DNA from: Chryseobacterium ginsenosidimutans | GTDB taxonomy: Bacteria > Bacteroidota > Bacteroidia > Flavobacteriales > Weeksellaceae | Reading direction: 5' to 3' | DNA length: 64,000 bases | Assembly: GCF_030823405.1 (NCBI RefSeq) | Contig: NZ_JAUSXC010000001.1 | Location: forward strand, 3,579,001-3,643,000 | Shown: positions 35,609 through 45,531 of the stretch, one piece after another | Layout of the letters: every line of letters starts with the position of its first letter | How positions within the stretch are numbered: the stretch's first letter is position 1 | Translations under genes and position numbers: made by a program | Notes under the pieces: generated by a model | Databases searched by the model: none | What the model was told of the DNA's origin: nothing | Seen by the model: the letters and a program-made list of their open reading frames with translations, nothing else

Positions 35609-36471
35609 ATGACAGCTGACAATATTTTCACGCATTCTCTGAAGGATATTACCGATCAACAAATTAGTATTGACAAGTTTATTGGCAAAGAAAATAACGA
35701 CGAGTTATATGAAAAAGCAGCACATCGCAGAGACGACCATTTTTTATTTATCTTTCAAAAAAGCGGCAGAAGTAAAATTATTTTAGACTTCAAAGAAATT
35801 GAGCTTATAGAAAATCTAGTACTGTGTGTTTTGCCCGGACAGATTCATTTTGCTGTAGCTATCGAAGATAAAACAGAAGCCTGGTTAATTACCATAGATA
35901 CAAGTATTATAAATGATGAATACAGGACAATTTTTGAAAATTACTATTTCTTTTACAAACCGCTAAACCTCGGAGTTTTAGAAAGCACATTACTCAATGA
36001 ATGCATTCAATTAATATTATCTGCACAAGTAAACAGCAAGCAACTCCGTCTTATTCCAAATGTCTCTCATTCATTAATAGATGCATGCATAGGTATTTTT
36101 GCTTCTGCATATAAACAAATTGATAACAACGCTTCTGGCTTGTCGCGCAAGCTATCATAACCAGGCAATTTAAGCAGTTACTTTTACAAAAAATAAAAAC
36201 ACATAAAAGCTCAGTCGCATTTGCCCGAATGTTAAATATTACGCCATCATATCTTAACGAATCTGTTAAATCCACAACAGGGTTTACCGTAAGTTTTTGG
36301 ATACAACAGACCATAATGACGGAAGCAAAAAGACTGCTGTATGCGACTGACGATTCGGTCAAAGAAATTGCTTACCGTTTAGGTTTTGATGACCATGCCT
36401 ATTTCAACCGCTATTTTTCTAAGGCAGAAGGCAAAACACCTCTTCAATGCAGAATGGATTACCGCAAATAA
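35609..36471 (+). pseudogene. AraC-family regulator split by a frameshift
   Basis: The 5' part is an AraC N-terminal cupin-like sensor of 183 codons (MTADNIFTHSLKDITDQQIS, later LVLCVLPGQIHFAVAIEDK) that stops at 36160. In another frame the C-terminal half continues AIITRQFKQLLLQKIKTHKS, then TPSYLNESVKSTTGFTVSFW and EIAYRLGFDDHAYFNRYFSK to 36471. The break is near 36145 (TCGCGCAAGC), where one base is lost. The two halves could still be made as separate peptides, but that is unproven. Confidence 0.75.
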
Positions 36472-36539
36472 TCCAATATCTACCTCAGATTATCCATTTT
36501 CAGCACGAACAGAACAGAATATTTTTGTAGAAAAAAGAA

Positions 36540-37394
36540 ATGCTGAATCACTTTGTTTTTATTGTAGGAATTTGTTTTTGTACATGGGTTTTATACCGTT
36601 TGATTAATTTCATTTATCCTTATGCCAAACCATCAACACTTAAAAAGTATCTTCATCTCAATGCATATGCTATTGTAATCGGCGCCACCGATGGAATTGG
36701 AAAAGCCATTGCCATAGAACTTGCTGGCAGAGGTTTTAATATAGTTCTGCATGGCAGAAATGCAGACAAATTAAACTCGGTTGAAAATGAAATCAAAACA
36801 ATAAATACCGCCTGTACAGTGATTTCTCTTTTACACGACGGAAGTAAAAATTCCACACTTGATATTTCACCAATAAAAGATTTACCTATAACCATTCTGG
36901 TAAACAATGTCGGGGTCGGACCAATAAATAAACTTACAGATTTCACGAATTCTGAAATTGAGGAAACGATAACACTTAACACCATATTTCCGTCACAACT
37001 TACCAGAAATTTGCTATCTCATCTCAATAACAATTCACTTATTTTAAATGTATCTTCTTATGCAGGATTATTCCCGCCACCTTATTTAGCGGTATATGCA
37101 GGCACAAAAGCTTATAACAATGCGTTTTCTATTTCATTGGCTCGGGAGCTGGATGACAAAGAAGTAATTTCTTTAATAACGGGAAGTGTAAACACAGGAA
37201 CCAACAAAAAACCTGTAACATTTATGCGGCCAAGTGCTTCAAATTATGCCAAAAATGTATTGAACATCGTGGGTTGCGGACGAAAAAGCATCATGCCCTA
37301 TTGGCCTCACGCCATACAGACCTATATTACTTCCCTATTTCCAGAATTCTTAATTGATAGCCTAACTAAAAATGCAATCAAAAAAGAATTGTAA
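36540..37394 (+). CDS. Membrane-anchored short-chain dehydrogenase
   Basis: 284 residues. An N-terminal hydrophobic helix (HFVFIVGICFCTWVLYRLIN) precedes the Rossmann fold with GATDGIGKA (residues 48-56), NNVG, the catalytic Ser in LNVSSYAG and Tyr-x3-Lys in YAGTK. This layout resembles 17-beta-hydroxysteroid dehydrogenase 12 / 3-oxoacyl-CoA reductase-like SDRs. It starts 69 bases after the broken AraC gene on the same strand and may have been its target. Confidence 0.87.
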   Translation: MLNHFVFIVGICFCTWVLYRLINFIYPYAKPSTLKKYLHLNAYAIVIGATDGIGKAIAIELAGRGFNIVLHGRNADKLNSVENEIKTINTACTVISLLHDGSKNSTLDISPIKDLPITILVNNVGVGPINKLTDFTNSEIEETITLNTIFPSQLTRNLLSHLNNNSLILNVSSYAGLFPPPYLAVYAGTKAYNNAFSISLARELDDKEVISLITGSVNTGTNKKPVTFMRPSASNYAKNVLNIVGCGRKSIMPYWPHAIQTYITSLFPEFLIDSLTKNAIKKEL

Positions 37395-37522
37395 ATAAAT
37401 AATACGCTAAAAGAATGTTTAAACTTTATTAATAATAATTTTATAGCGGATAACTTCTCCATATTCTTAATGATGAAGAATATAAGAAACGTGTTCCTAC
37501 AAAGGTAGAATAGATTTATTCT

Positions 37523-37530
37523 TATATTTG
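37523..37530 (+). promoter_or_regulatory. Flavobacterial -7 promoter element
   Basis: TATATTTG matches TAnnTTTG, 43 bases before the ATG of the DUF6624 gene. The -33 element is not clear. Confidence 0.5.
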
Positions 37531-37572
37531 ACTTAAACAGAACGAATTATTTGAACAAAAGTTTTCTACCTG

Positions 37573-38133
37573 ATGAAAAATAAAATTTCAAAGCAATTAT
37601 TAGAATTAGCTGATTACGATTTGTCAATAAGAGATAAATTATTGAAGGAAAATAAACTTGCAGAAGGATATCATCCCGAAATGGAAAGTGTTCATCGCAA
37701 TAATGCACAAAAGTTGAGAGAGATTATTCAGGAGATCGGCTTTCCCACCATTTCAAAAGTTGGAAAAGAAGCGAATGATGCTGCTTGGCTGATCATTCAG
37801 CATTCCATTGCAGAGCCTGAATTTATGAAAAATGCATATCAATTGATGCTTGAAAATAGTAAAGATACAGAATTAAAGAATCTGGCTTATTTGTTTGACA
37901 GGATACAGTTTTTTCAAGGAAAGCCTCAGAAATTTGGAACACAGCTCAATTCAGATGGTACAATTTATCCTGTTATTGATAAGAATAAAATAAATGAGTT
38001 AAGAAGTAAGAACAATTTACCTGTTTTATCCAACGAGGAAATAGATCACATCCCTCCTATTGAAGATATTGAAAGGATTGAAAATGAAAATCCCGGTTAT
38101 ATCCTGTGGAGAAAAAAAGTGGGATGGGTGTAA
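37573..38133 (+). CDS. DUF6624-family protein
   Basis: 186 residues, cytoplasmic, mostly helical. Matches in style the DUF6624 proteins of Bacteroidota: repeated NNAQKLREIIQEIGFPTISK, AAWLIIQHSIAEPEFMKNAY and the C-terminal YLFDRIQFFQGKPQKFGTQL. Function of the family is unknown. It has its own promoter box and terminator, so it is a single-gene unit. Confidence 0.8.
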   Translation: MKNKISKQLLELADYDLSIRDKLLKENKLAEGYHPEMESVHRNNAQKLREIIQEIGFPTISKVGKEANDAAWLIIQHSIAEPEFMKNAYQLMLENSKDTELKNLAYLFDRIQFFQGKPQKFGTQLNSDGTIYPVIDKNKINELRSKNNLPVLSNEEIDHIPPIEDIERIENENPGYILWRKKVGWV

Positions 38134-38190
38134 TCATCATTTTTAAAAGATTTACTTATTGTCTTGAAAATACGTATCAAAGTAATAATT

Positions 38191-38213
38191 AAGGGAACAT
38201 AAAATGTTCCCTT
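38191..38213 (+). terminator. Rho-independent terminator of the DUF6624 gene
   Basis: AAGGGAACAT (38191-38200) pairs with ATGTTCCCTT (38204-38213), followed by TTTTAT. Confidence 0.9.
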
Positions 38214-38375
38214 TTTATGTAAATAAGAAAAAAATTTCGCAATTTATTTTGTCACTTCACAGTAAATAAAAGCTAAGAATATCATTTATTAGAGCAGTTA
38301 TATTAATTTGACAACTGTTAATAATCACTTGATGTTAATTATTATGAAAGTATATATTTTCAATTGTGTATTGCA

Positions 38376-39152
38376 TTATCTCTGACTTGCCAAATGCTTT
38401 TTAATTTTCATCATTAAAAAATCAGGAGTCACTCTAGGAAGATTTGAAATAAACCAATTCATTGAACCAACAATCTTTTTACCCTTACCATACAAAAGAA
38501 GCTTAACACCTGCATCTGCCACCACTTCGGGATGAACAGGTTTATTGGTTTTCAAAACGTTTGTTGTCATCATTTCTTTTGTATTGAAACCTGTATCGAT
38601 CGGTCCCGGACAAAGAGCGGTGACAACAACACCTGTTCCTTCAAGTTCGGCAGCGAGAGTTTCCGTAAACGCAAGAACAAAAGCTTTCGTTGCAGAATAA
38701 ACCGAATAATACGGTAAGGGCAAAAAGGACATCAGAGAAGCTATATTCATAATCCTACCCGATTTTCTTTCCACCATATCTTTTGCAAACAATTTGTTGA
38801 GCGCAACGAGACTGGAAATATTCAAATCGATCATTTTCAGTTCTTCTTCCAATGATGTGTTAATAAATTCTCCGTAACCACCAACGCCTGCATTATTGAC
38901 GAGAGCTGCCACCAGAAGATTCTTTTCCTGAACTTCATTATATAATGCAATGGCGTTATCCTCCTTTGAAAGATCTTTGACGATATAGTACACTGAGATT
39001 GGATATAAACTTGTCAATTCTTCTTGCAGTACTTTCAGTTTTTCTTCACTTCTTGCCACAAGAATCAGGTTTTTCTCTTTCTCGGCAAGCTGTATTGCCA
39101 TATGATAACCGATTCCGGATGATGCTCCGGTGATCAATATGTATTCTTTCAT
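38376..39152 (-). CDS. Short-chain dehydrogenase/reductase
   Basis: 258 residues, classical SDR. GASSGIGYHMA binds the nucleotide near residue 7, NNAGVGG follows, Ser is in NIASLMSF and the active Tyr-x3-Lys is in YSVYSATKAF. After the active site there is a C-terminal substrate lid (PHRVTPDFLMM-like, seen as LPRVTPDFLMMKIKK). It begins 5 bases after the RND pump stop and is the last gene of that operon; it may modify a substrate or carry fatty-acid/alcohol chemistry. Confidence 0.88.
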   Translation of the reverse strand: MKEYILITGASSGIGYHMAIQLAEKEKNLILVARSEEKLKVLQEELTSLYPISVYYIVKDLSKEDNAIALYNEVQEKNLLVAALVNNAGVGGYGEFINTSLEEELKMIDLNISSLVALNKLFAKDMVERKSGRIMNIASLMSFLPLPYYSVYSATKAFVLAFTETLAAELEGTGVVVTALCPGPIDTGFNTKEMMTTNVLKTNKPVHPEVVADAGVKLLLYGKGKKIVGSMNWFISNLPRVTPDFLMMKIKKHLASQR

Positions 39153-39157
39153 TTTAT

Positions 39158-42100
39158 TTAATTTTTATTTTCGTTATTAACATCTAAGCTTGGCGGAATC
39201 AGTTTATACATCACAGGTGTCACAATTCTTGATAAAATTGTTGAACTGATCAATCCACCAATGAGGACAATTGCTAATGGTGCAATCAAAGGATTTGAAT
39301 TTAATGCCAATGGAATCAGCCCACAAATTGCAGTAATAGAGGTCAAAACCACCGGGAGAAAACGCGTTTCACCGGCAATGGCGATCGCCTCATCAATCGA
39401 TTTTCCTTCCAGTCTGAGCTGATTTGTAAAATCTACCAAAAGCAGGGAATTTTTAACCTGAATCCCGGAAAGTCCGATGAATCCGATAATGGCTACTAAA
39501 GACATTGGGCTTCCATCAATCAATAATAAAATAACACCACCCAAAATCCCTAATGGAATGATTGACAGTACAATGATGATCCCTTTAAATGTTTTGAACT
39601 GCAACAGTAAAACCGCAATAAATAAAAAGGTACTAAGAATTATAACAGAAATAAAGTTGCCACCCAAAGCATCACCTTCCGACTCTTTTTCTCCCGAAAG
39701 TTTATAGGAATATCCTTTAGGCATCTTTATTTTATCCAGTTGCGGAATGATTTCCACCAGTAGATCGTTGGCGTAATAGCCTTTTGCCGACATTGCCGAT
39801 ACTTTGGCAAAGCGCGATTTATTGAAATGGTTAATCGCCGTCGGAGAAGTTTCAAAAGAAACGGTAGCAATCTGATTTAAAGCTATCGGAGTTCCCTGCA
39901 AATTATTAACGTACAGATTTTTAAGAGCGTCCAGATTGGAGAATTTGTCTCGTGGTAAAGTCAAAGTGACACTTCGGGAATCTCCACGATCATCGATGTA
40001 ATCTCCTACAGGCAATCCTGCAACCGCAAGTCGGATAACTTTATCTACTTCACTTGTCAACACACCCAGTGTTCTTGCTTTTTCCTTGTTAATCTTGATT
40101 TTAACGTCGGTTTTATACGTATTCAGTTCATTATTTATGTAGACCGTTCCTTCCTGTTTTCTTAAGATATTTTCTACCTGACACGAAAGCTTACGCAAAA
40201 CCTGCTGATCATCACCGAACAAACGCACAACGATATTGGCTTCCAGTGGTGTTCCCTGTTCAAAATCTTTCACTTCTACTTTAGCATACGGCATCGTACT
40301 AAATTTCTTGCGCAAGGTTTCAATCAAGGCAGTTTTGGTTGAAGGTTTTGCTTCGTCATCCAACTGTACGAATATCTGGGCAAAATCCGGTTTTCTGTCT
40401 TGGGGATGCACATTGTAATAGATTTGCGGATTTCCTTTTCCGACATTAGCTGTATAATATTTGATTTCTTTGTGCTCTTTCAGTTCCGATTCTACGATTC
40501 TAGAAACACGGTCGCTTTCCATAATATTGGATTGAAGCGGTGTTTTAATATTGATCAGAAACATCGGCTTTTCCGAGGTTGGAAATAATTTGAATCCGGT
40601 AAAACTGAATAATCCAAATGCCAACAGACTTAAAGCAACTGAAATGGAGATCGTTATTTTGGGATACTTCAGAGCTTTCGGCATAATTCCCTTGTAACTG
40701 TTGGTCAGAAACTTTTGCAGATACTGAAGAAAGATATTTCCTCCCGCGTGATCGTGAGTTTTCATAAAACGGCTTCCTAAAAAAGGAACCAATGTAAGCG
40801 CCACAAGCATAGACGCCAAAACACTTGTGATGACAGCCATCGGCAGGCTTCTGATAAATTCTCCTGAGACGTCAGGAAGAAATGCAAGCGGTAAAAATGC
40901 GATGATCAACGTTGCGGTGCAGCCTACAACCGCCATCCCAATCTGCTGTGTACCTTTCAGAACTGCCTCTTTTTTGGAATGACCTTCCCGAAGCCAACGT
41001 TCAATATTTTCTACGACTACAATACTGTCATCCACGAGTAATCCCAATGCCACAACCAATCCTACGATGCTTAACTGGTTTAATGTAAATCCTAACGCAT
41101 TCATCGCAATCAATCCCAAAGCCAATGACAACGGTATTGAAATCATCACAATGACAGAAGCACGGGAACCCAATGGCAATAATGTGATAATGACTAACAA
41201 GATTGCCAATCCAAAATCAAAACCCAAGTGTCCCAAACGCTGAGAAACCATATTTGCCTGGTCAAAATTCTTCACCAGTTTAATATTTTCCGGCAATTCT
41301 TTTGAGAATTCTTCTACGATAGGCAGATATTCTTTTTGAACATCCGTAATATTCACATTATCTTTCATTCCTGCTGTTACAAGAACACAACGATGACCAT
41401 TGATACGTGTAATATGGTCGACAACCTGAGATTTATAACCAACTTCAGCAATATCCTTCAGGTAAACTATTTTTCCGTTCGCATTGTAAATTACAGTGTT
41501 GGCAACGTCATCTTCATTTTTGAATTTACCGCTGGTTTTTACATTGAAAACTTTGGTATCCATATCAATGCTTCCACCGGGAATATCGGCAGCTTCACTC
41601 TGCAAACTTCCCATCACCACGTTGAGAGGAATTCTTAATTGTGCCAATTTATCCATTTTCAGATCAACCCGGATTTCCTGTTCCGGAATGCCGGAATATT
41701 TTACATTTTTGAGATTGGTGATTTTCTCTAATTTCATTTTAAGCTTATCAGCCTCATCTTGCAGTTTTTTCTCGGAAGCATTTTCTGAAACCAAAGCTAC
41801 CTGAAGAATTTTCACATCGGAAGAAGATATTTTCTCTGTTTTGATCTGATAAATATCTTTCGGAAGTTCACTGTTTTTCAGCGCGTTTATTTCTGTTGAG
41901 ATTTCCTGATATTTGTTGTCTACGTCTACACCATATTTAAATTTAACCTGAAAAGCGGCCACTCCGTCCTCAACAGTTGTCAGGATTTTATCTATATTTT
42001 CGAGTCCGTAGATTTTATTTTCAATCGGTTTTACGACCTGTTCCTCCATATCTTTCGGGCTTGTTCCCGGATAAATGACCGTGATCAGATATTGTGGCGG

Positions 42101-42223
42101 ATGCGTTGCAGGATCTTCTGCACGGGGCATTGTGAACAGTGTCAGGAGGCCAACCACGGAAACCATAAGAAACATAATCAGGGTAAACTGATAATTTTTA
42201 ACGGCAAAATTTGTAATTTTCAT
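39158..42223 (-). CDS. RND efflux pump inner-membrane transporter, AcrB/HAE1-like
   Basis: 1021 residues with 12 membrane helices and two large periplasmic loops. The proton-relay pair is in GLVVALGLLVDDSIVVVENI (helix 4). The N-terminal helix and FFSFTG-like start of the second half (LFSFTGFKLFPTSEKPMFLI) are typical. It should pump drugs, dyes or lipophilic compounds out by proton exchange together with the two genes transcribed before it. No frameshift across 3 kb. Confidence 0.93.
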   Translation of the reverse strand: MKITNFAVKNYQFTLIMFLMVSVVGLLTLFTMPRAEDPATHPPQYLITVIYPGTSPKDMEEQVVKPIENKIYGLENIDKILTTVEDGVAAFQVKFKYGVDVDNKYQEISTEINALKNSELPKDIYQIKTEKISSSDVKILQVALVSENASEKKLQDEADKLKMKLEKITNLKNVKYSGIPEQEIRVDLKMDKLAQLRIPLNVVMGSLQSEAADIPGGSIDMDTKVFNVKTSGKFKNEDDVANTVIYNANGKIVYLKDIAEVGYKSQVVDHITRINGHRCVLVTAGMKDNVNITDVQKEYLPIVEEFSKELPENIKLVKNFDQANMVSQRLGHLGFDFGLAILLVIITLLPLGSRASVIVMISIPLSLALGLIAMNALGFTLNQLSIVGLVVALGLLVDDSIVVVENIERWLREGHSKKEAVLKGTQQIGMAVVGCTATLIIAFLPLAFLPDVSGEFIRSLPMAVITSVLASMLVALTLVPFLGSRFMKTHDHAGGNIFLQYLQKFLTNSYKGIMPKALKYPKITISISVALSLLAFGLFSFTGFKLFPTSEKPMFLINIKTPLQSNIMESDRVSRIVESELKEHKEIKYYTANVGKGNPQIYYNVHPQDRKPDFAQIFVQLDDEAKPSTKTALIETLRKKFSTMPYAKVEVKDFEQGTPLEANIVVRLFGDDQQVLRKLSCQVENILRKQEGTVYINNELNTYKTDVKIKINKEKARTLGVLTSEVDKVIRLAVAGLPVGDYIDDRGDSRSVTLTLPRDKFSNLDALKNLYVNNLQGTPIALNQIATVSFETSPTAINHFNKSRFAKVSAMSAKGYYANDLLVEIIPQLDKIKMPKGYSYKLSGEKESEGDALGGNFISVIILSTFLFIAVLLLQFKTFKGIIIVLSIIPLGILGGVILLLIDGSPMSLVAIIGFIGLSGIQVKNSLLLVDFTNQLRLEGKSIDEAIAIAGETRFLPVVLTSITAICGLIPLALNSNPLIAPLAIVLIGGLISSTILSRIVTPVMYKLIPPSLDVNNENKN

Positions 42224-42230
42224 CGTGTTT

Positions 42231-43274
42231 TTATTTAATGATTTTAATGGCTGACTGCTCGTTCAGATAAGCGCTGTTGGAGATCACGATCTTATCGGTT
42301 TTTTGAAGTCCGTCTTTTATGAACACTTTATCATTTTCAAATTTTTCAATCGTTATTGGTCTTTTTCTGACCTTATTGTTTTCAACGACAAATACAAATG
42401 CTTTGTTCCCATCAGCTTCAATCAGAGAATTATAGGGAATTACTAAAAAATCTTCAGAATGATCTGTCTTTATTTCTGCTTTCCCGAACATTCCCACCGC
42501 AGGTTTGCTGTCGTTCATCGTCAGTTTAAGTTCAACCTGGAAAGACCCGAGTGACAGATCTGAGGACTGTGATTTTCTGAACACGAAGGCATCAAATTTT
42601 TTATCAGGATAACCATCCAGCGTGACAACTGCTTTCTGCCCGATCTTTGCAGATGCCCATTCCGTGTCGGTAAGACCTACTTTTAACAGATAATTATTGT
42701 TGTGAGAAGTTTCATTAATGAAAAGAACCGGCGAACCAGGTCCTACGATCTCACCTTTGTTGGCGACCTTCTGTGACACGAAACCATCAGCTGTGGCGTA
42801 GATTTTCGCATAACGCACATTAAAAGCGACGGCGTCTTTTTGTTTTCTGGCAATGTCCAGTCCTGTTCTGGTATTCTGAACCTGCTCCAGAGTATAAACG
42901 CTGTCTTTATATAGATTCGACGCACGTTTATAATCGCGTTCATTTTTCTGAACATTCAGATCGGATTGACTGAGTCCGGCGCGGATCTCAGTTTCGTCAA
43001 GTGTTGCCAGCAGCTGTCCTTTTCTGAAGAATTGTCCTTCCTGCACAAAAACACCACTTACCACGCCTCCGATTTTGAAGGAATAGGTCGTTTCGTTTTC
43101 TGTAGTCACCAAACCTGATGCAGAAATATTTCCAGCTAAGGCCAAAGATCCTACAGTAGCGGTTTTTACGGGAATTACTTCTGAGGTATCCAATGGTTTT
43201 ACTTCGTCTTTCTTTTCTTTACAGGAATACATAAAGAATATAGTCAGCAGTGCTATTGATAATGCTTTATTCAT
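42231..43274 (-). CDS. RND efflux membrane-fusion (periplasmic adaptor) lipoprotein
   Basis: 347 residues. A lipobox Cys18 (FFMYSCKEK) anchors it in the membrane. Then come a beta-barrel/lipoyl region (VSGVFVQEGQFFRKGQLLAT) split by a helical hairpin, and a C-terminal MP domain (GMFGKAEIKTD). It joins the RND pump to the outer-membrane factor. The gene ends 7 bases before the pump ATG. Confidence 0.92.
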   Translation of the reverse strand: MNKALSIALLTIFFMYSCKEKKDEVKPLDTSEVIPVKTATVGSLALAGNISASGLVTTENETTYSFKIGGVVSGVFVQEGQFFRKGQLLATLDETEIRAGLSQSDLNVQKNERDYKRASNLYKDSVYTLEQVQNTRTGLDIARKQKDAVAFNVRYAKIYATADGFVSQKVANKGEIVGPGSPVLFINETSHNNNYLLKVGLTDTEWASAKIGQKAVVTLDGYPDKKFDAFVFRKSQSSDLSLGSFQVELKLTMNDSKPAVGMFGKAEIKTDHSEDFLVIPYNSLIEADGNKAFVFVVENNKVRKRPITIEKFENDKVFIKDGLQKTDKIVISNSAYLNEQSAIKIIK

Positions 43275-43288
43275 AATATTTTATACGT

Positions 43289-44623
43289 TTATTTGTTGAA
43301 ATTAAAACTGGCATTCGCTCTCTCCAGTTCCGCAAATGCAATCCAGGAATTGAAAAGTGAGATGTTGGTATTGAGCTGCGTATTAACGACCTGATTCTGG
43401 GCATCCAGCAATTCGATGTAGATAACAAGGCCTTCCTTATACAATTTTGTAATGTCGCTGTTATACTTCTTGGCGGTTTCCCTTTGGCTTTTATCAGATT
43501 CGTATTGTTCCAAAGCCGATCTCAGATTGTTTTGAGCCACCTGAAACTGAAGGAGCAATTGCTGTTTTGCATTCTCGGTCTGGGAATTGATTTTTTTGCC
43601 GTCCTCTTCTACCTGTTTCAGTTTATATTTGTTCTTGTTGCCTGAGAAAATATTCCATTCAAGACTGAGTCCTGCAAAATAGTAGCGCGACTGTTTATTA
43701 ACGGTAAAATCAAAATCCTGAAAACCAAGATCTGCAAATCCGCTCAGTTTTGGAAACCAGTTTGATCTTGTTAACTGATAAATATTTTCGTTGATTTCTT
43801 TCGCCTGTTCAAGCTGTTTTAATTCTTCTCTGTTTGCCGTATTTTCAGAAATCAGTTCTTGAGGTAAATCATTATTATCATCAAATTCAATCTCAGAATC
43901 CAGCTTTTGATTTAGAAGAAAATTAAAATAAGATTGTGCACTTTTGCTTGTATTGATCGCTGTTGTAAGATTGGCCTGAATCCTTGTGACTTCATTATCA
44001 CTGCGCAAAACAGCGGTTCGGTTGATCTTATCATTTTTAAAAAGCGACTTATTCACTCTTTGATTTTCTTTGACAATGGCCAATGCATTTTCATAGATCT
44101 TAATTCCTTCAACAGATTGCAGATACTTATAATACGCTGTTTTTACGTCTTTGACCAATTCTCTCTGATAGATCTCAAGCTCGATTTTCTGCAAAGAAGT
44201 CTGCTGTGTCTTGATCTTTTTGTTGTAGATAATTTCGTAATTCAGGATCGGCATTGTTGTATGCAGCTTTACATCATAAAAATTGTTCGGATTGATGAGT
44301 ACCGACTGATTCTGCAATTGCGGAAAGGAGTTAGAGTTGGTGATCTGATTCAGCGTAGAATAGACAGGATTTAGCATATCGCCTATCGGAATATCAATTG
44401 TTCTACCACCGTCAGCAATCGTATAATTGGCGACAAAAGCCACATTTGGAGAAAAAAGCGATTGTGCTTCTTTCAAAGCATAAAGGCTTTTGTTGATATC
44501 GAAGTTCTTCTGTTTGATAACTTCGTTATTTTCTAAGGCGACCGCAACATAATGGTCGATATTTTTCTGGGCATACATAAAGCAGACTGTGGAAAACAGC
44601 AGTGCGGAAAGTAATTTTTTCAT
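43289..44623 (-). CDS. TolC-like outer-membrane efflux protein
   Basis: 444 residues with a signal peptide (MKKLLSALLFSTVCFMYAQ) and two homologous halves with long coiled helices and beta strands: YALKEAQSLFSPNVAFVANY in the first and WFPKLSGFADLGFQDFDF in the second. It forms the outer-membrane exit duct of the pump. It is transcribed first in the efflux operon, behind a 15-bp inverted repeat that probably binds TetR. Confidence 0.92.
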   Translation of the reverse strand: MKKLLSALLFSTVCFMYAQKNIDHYVAVALENNEVIKQKNFDINKSLYALKEAQSLFSPNVAFVANYTIADGGRTIDIPIGDMLNPVYSTLNQITNSNSFPQLQNQSVLINPNNFYDVKLHTTMPILNYEIIYNKKIKTQQTSLQKIELEIYQRELVKDVKTAYYKYLQSVEGIKIYENALAIVKENQRVNKSLFKNDKINRTAVLRSDNEVTRIQANLTTAINTSKSAQSYFNFLLNQKLDSEIEFDDNNDLPQELISENTANREELKQLEQAKEINENIYQLTRSNWFPKLSGFADLGFQDFDFTVNKQSRYYFAGLSLEWNIFSGNKNKYKLKQVEEDGKKINSQTENAKQQLLLQFQVAQNNLRSALEQYESDKSQRETAKKYNSDITKLYKEGLVIYIELLDAQNQVVNTQLNTNISLFNSWIAFAELERANASFNFNK

Positions 44624-44643
44624 ACTAAAACATTGTTTATATT

Positions 44644-44658
44644 TTGAACATTGTTCAA
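44644..44658. promoter_or_regulatory. Candidate TetR operator before the efflux genes
   Basis: TTGAAC-ATT-GTTCAA is a perfect inverted repeat in the 55-bp spacer between the tetR stop and the outer-membrane factor ATG. A near copy lies before tetR. Confidence 0.65.
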
Positions 44659-44678
44659 TTATTAAGCAAAAAAAAACG

Positions 44679-45296
44679 TTACAGTTTTTCTATAATTTTT
44701 AAATATTCATTGTAGCCTTCAAACATTATTGTATCTGGTGTACTGAATTTTAATCCTTTCGTTCTCTGTCTGATTTCCAGACTGCACATTCCGTGTACAA
44801 GACTCCAGATCATAAAAGACAAAGCTTCAGAATTGTGATCTTTGAAATGACCTTTTATCATACATTCTTCAACGGTACTTTTTACGTAACCGAATGTGAC
44901 ATTACCTTCAGGCCAAAGATTATCAGCAGAACTGTTGAGATATTCCATTGGTGCACGTAGATTAAACATGAGATCGTACATTTCGGTATTTTCCATTGCA
45001 AATTTCATATAGACAAACCCCATTTTTCTCAATCTTTTCATAGGATCCTGTTCCTCAGATAATTCTTTGAAATAACCACCTAATTCCTGAAAACCAATGG
45101 AATGAAGATCGTGCAGAATAGCATTTTTATCTTTAAAATAAACGTAGACAGTTCCGATGCTGTAATCAATTTCATCAGCAATATTTCGGATCGTGGTTTG
45201 GTCGATTCCTTTTTCTATAAACAGCTTTTTAGCTCCATTAAGGATGAGTAATTTTAATGCTTCTTTATCCTTTTGCTTTCTTTCACTAATGCTCAT
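44679..45296 (-). CDS. TetR-family repressor of the efflux operon
   Basis: 205 residues. The N-terminal helix-turn-helix is ITTIRNIADEIDYSIGTVYV-like (seen as QTTIRNIADEIDYSIGTVYV), followed by a ligand-binding helical domain with FAMENTEMYDLMFNLRAPME. It precedes the efflux genes on the same strand with a 55-bp gap holding an inverted repeat, and a near copy lies 35 bases before its own ATG, so it probably controls itself and the pump. Confidence 0.88.
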   Translation of the reverse strand: MSISERKQKDKEALKLLILNGAKKLFIEKGIDQTTIRNIADEIDYSIGTVYVYFKDKNAILHDLHSIGFQELGGYFKELSEEQDPMKRLRKMGFVYMKFAMENTEMYDLMFNLRAPMEYLNSSADNLWPEGNVTFGYVKSTVEECMIKGHFKDHNSEALSFMIWSLVHGMCSLEIRQRTKGLKFSTPDTIMFEGYNEYLKIIEKL

Positions 45297-45330
45297 ACTT
45301 TAATTTTATAATGCAAATATATAACATTTT

Positions 45331-45344
45331 TTGAACATTGATCA
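45331..45344. promoter_or_regulatory. Candidate TetR operator before tetR
   Basis: TTGAACATTGATCA differs at one base from the core of the repeat at 44644-44658. It lies 35 bases before the tetR ATG, where a promoter is expected. Confidence 0.55.
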
Positions 45345-45433
45345 TTTTTTATACACAAAAACAATTATTTAGGAATAAGGACGAAAAGACAGTGTACTAT
45401 TTTCATATAATACATATAGATTCTTATCCAAAA

Positions 45434-45468
45434 CAAAAAAAGAGACGCAAAATCTGCATCTCTTTTTT
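45434..45468. terminator. Bidirectional terminator
   Basis: AAAAAGAGA-GCA pairs with TGC-TCTCTTTTTT around one mismatch and a small loop. It lies about 65 bases after the SusD stop on the minus strand. Confidence 0.8.
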
Positions 45469-45531
45469 ATAGATAAATAAAAGTATAAGGTCTTTAGTTT
45501 ATTATGAAAAAGCTATCATACCTTGTATTAG

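Noticed and set aside
35609..36471. Programmed frameshifting in the split AraC gene
   Set aside because: No slippery heptamer is seen at the junction near 36145 and the neighbouring AraC gene is also broken, so plain decay is simpler.
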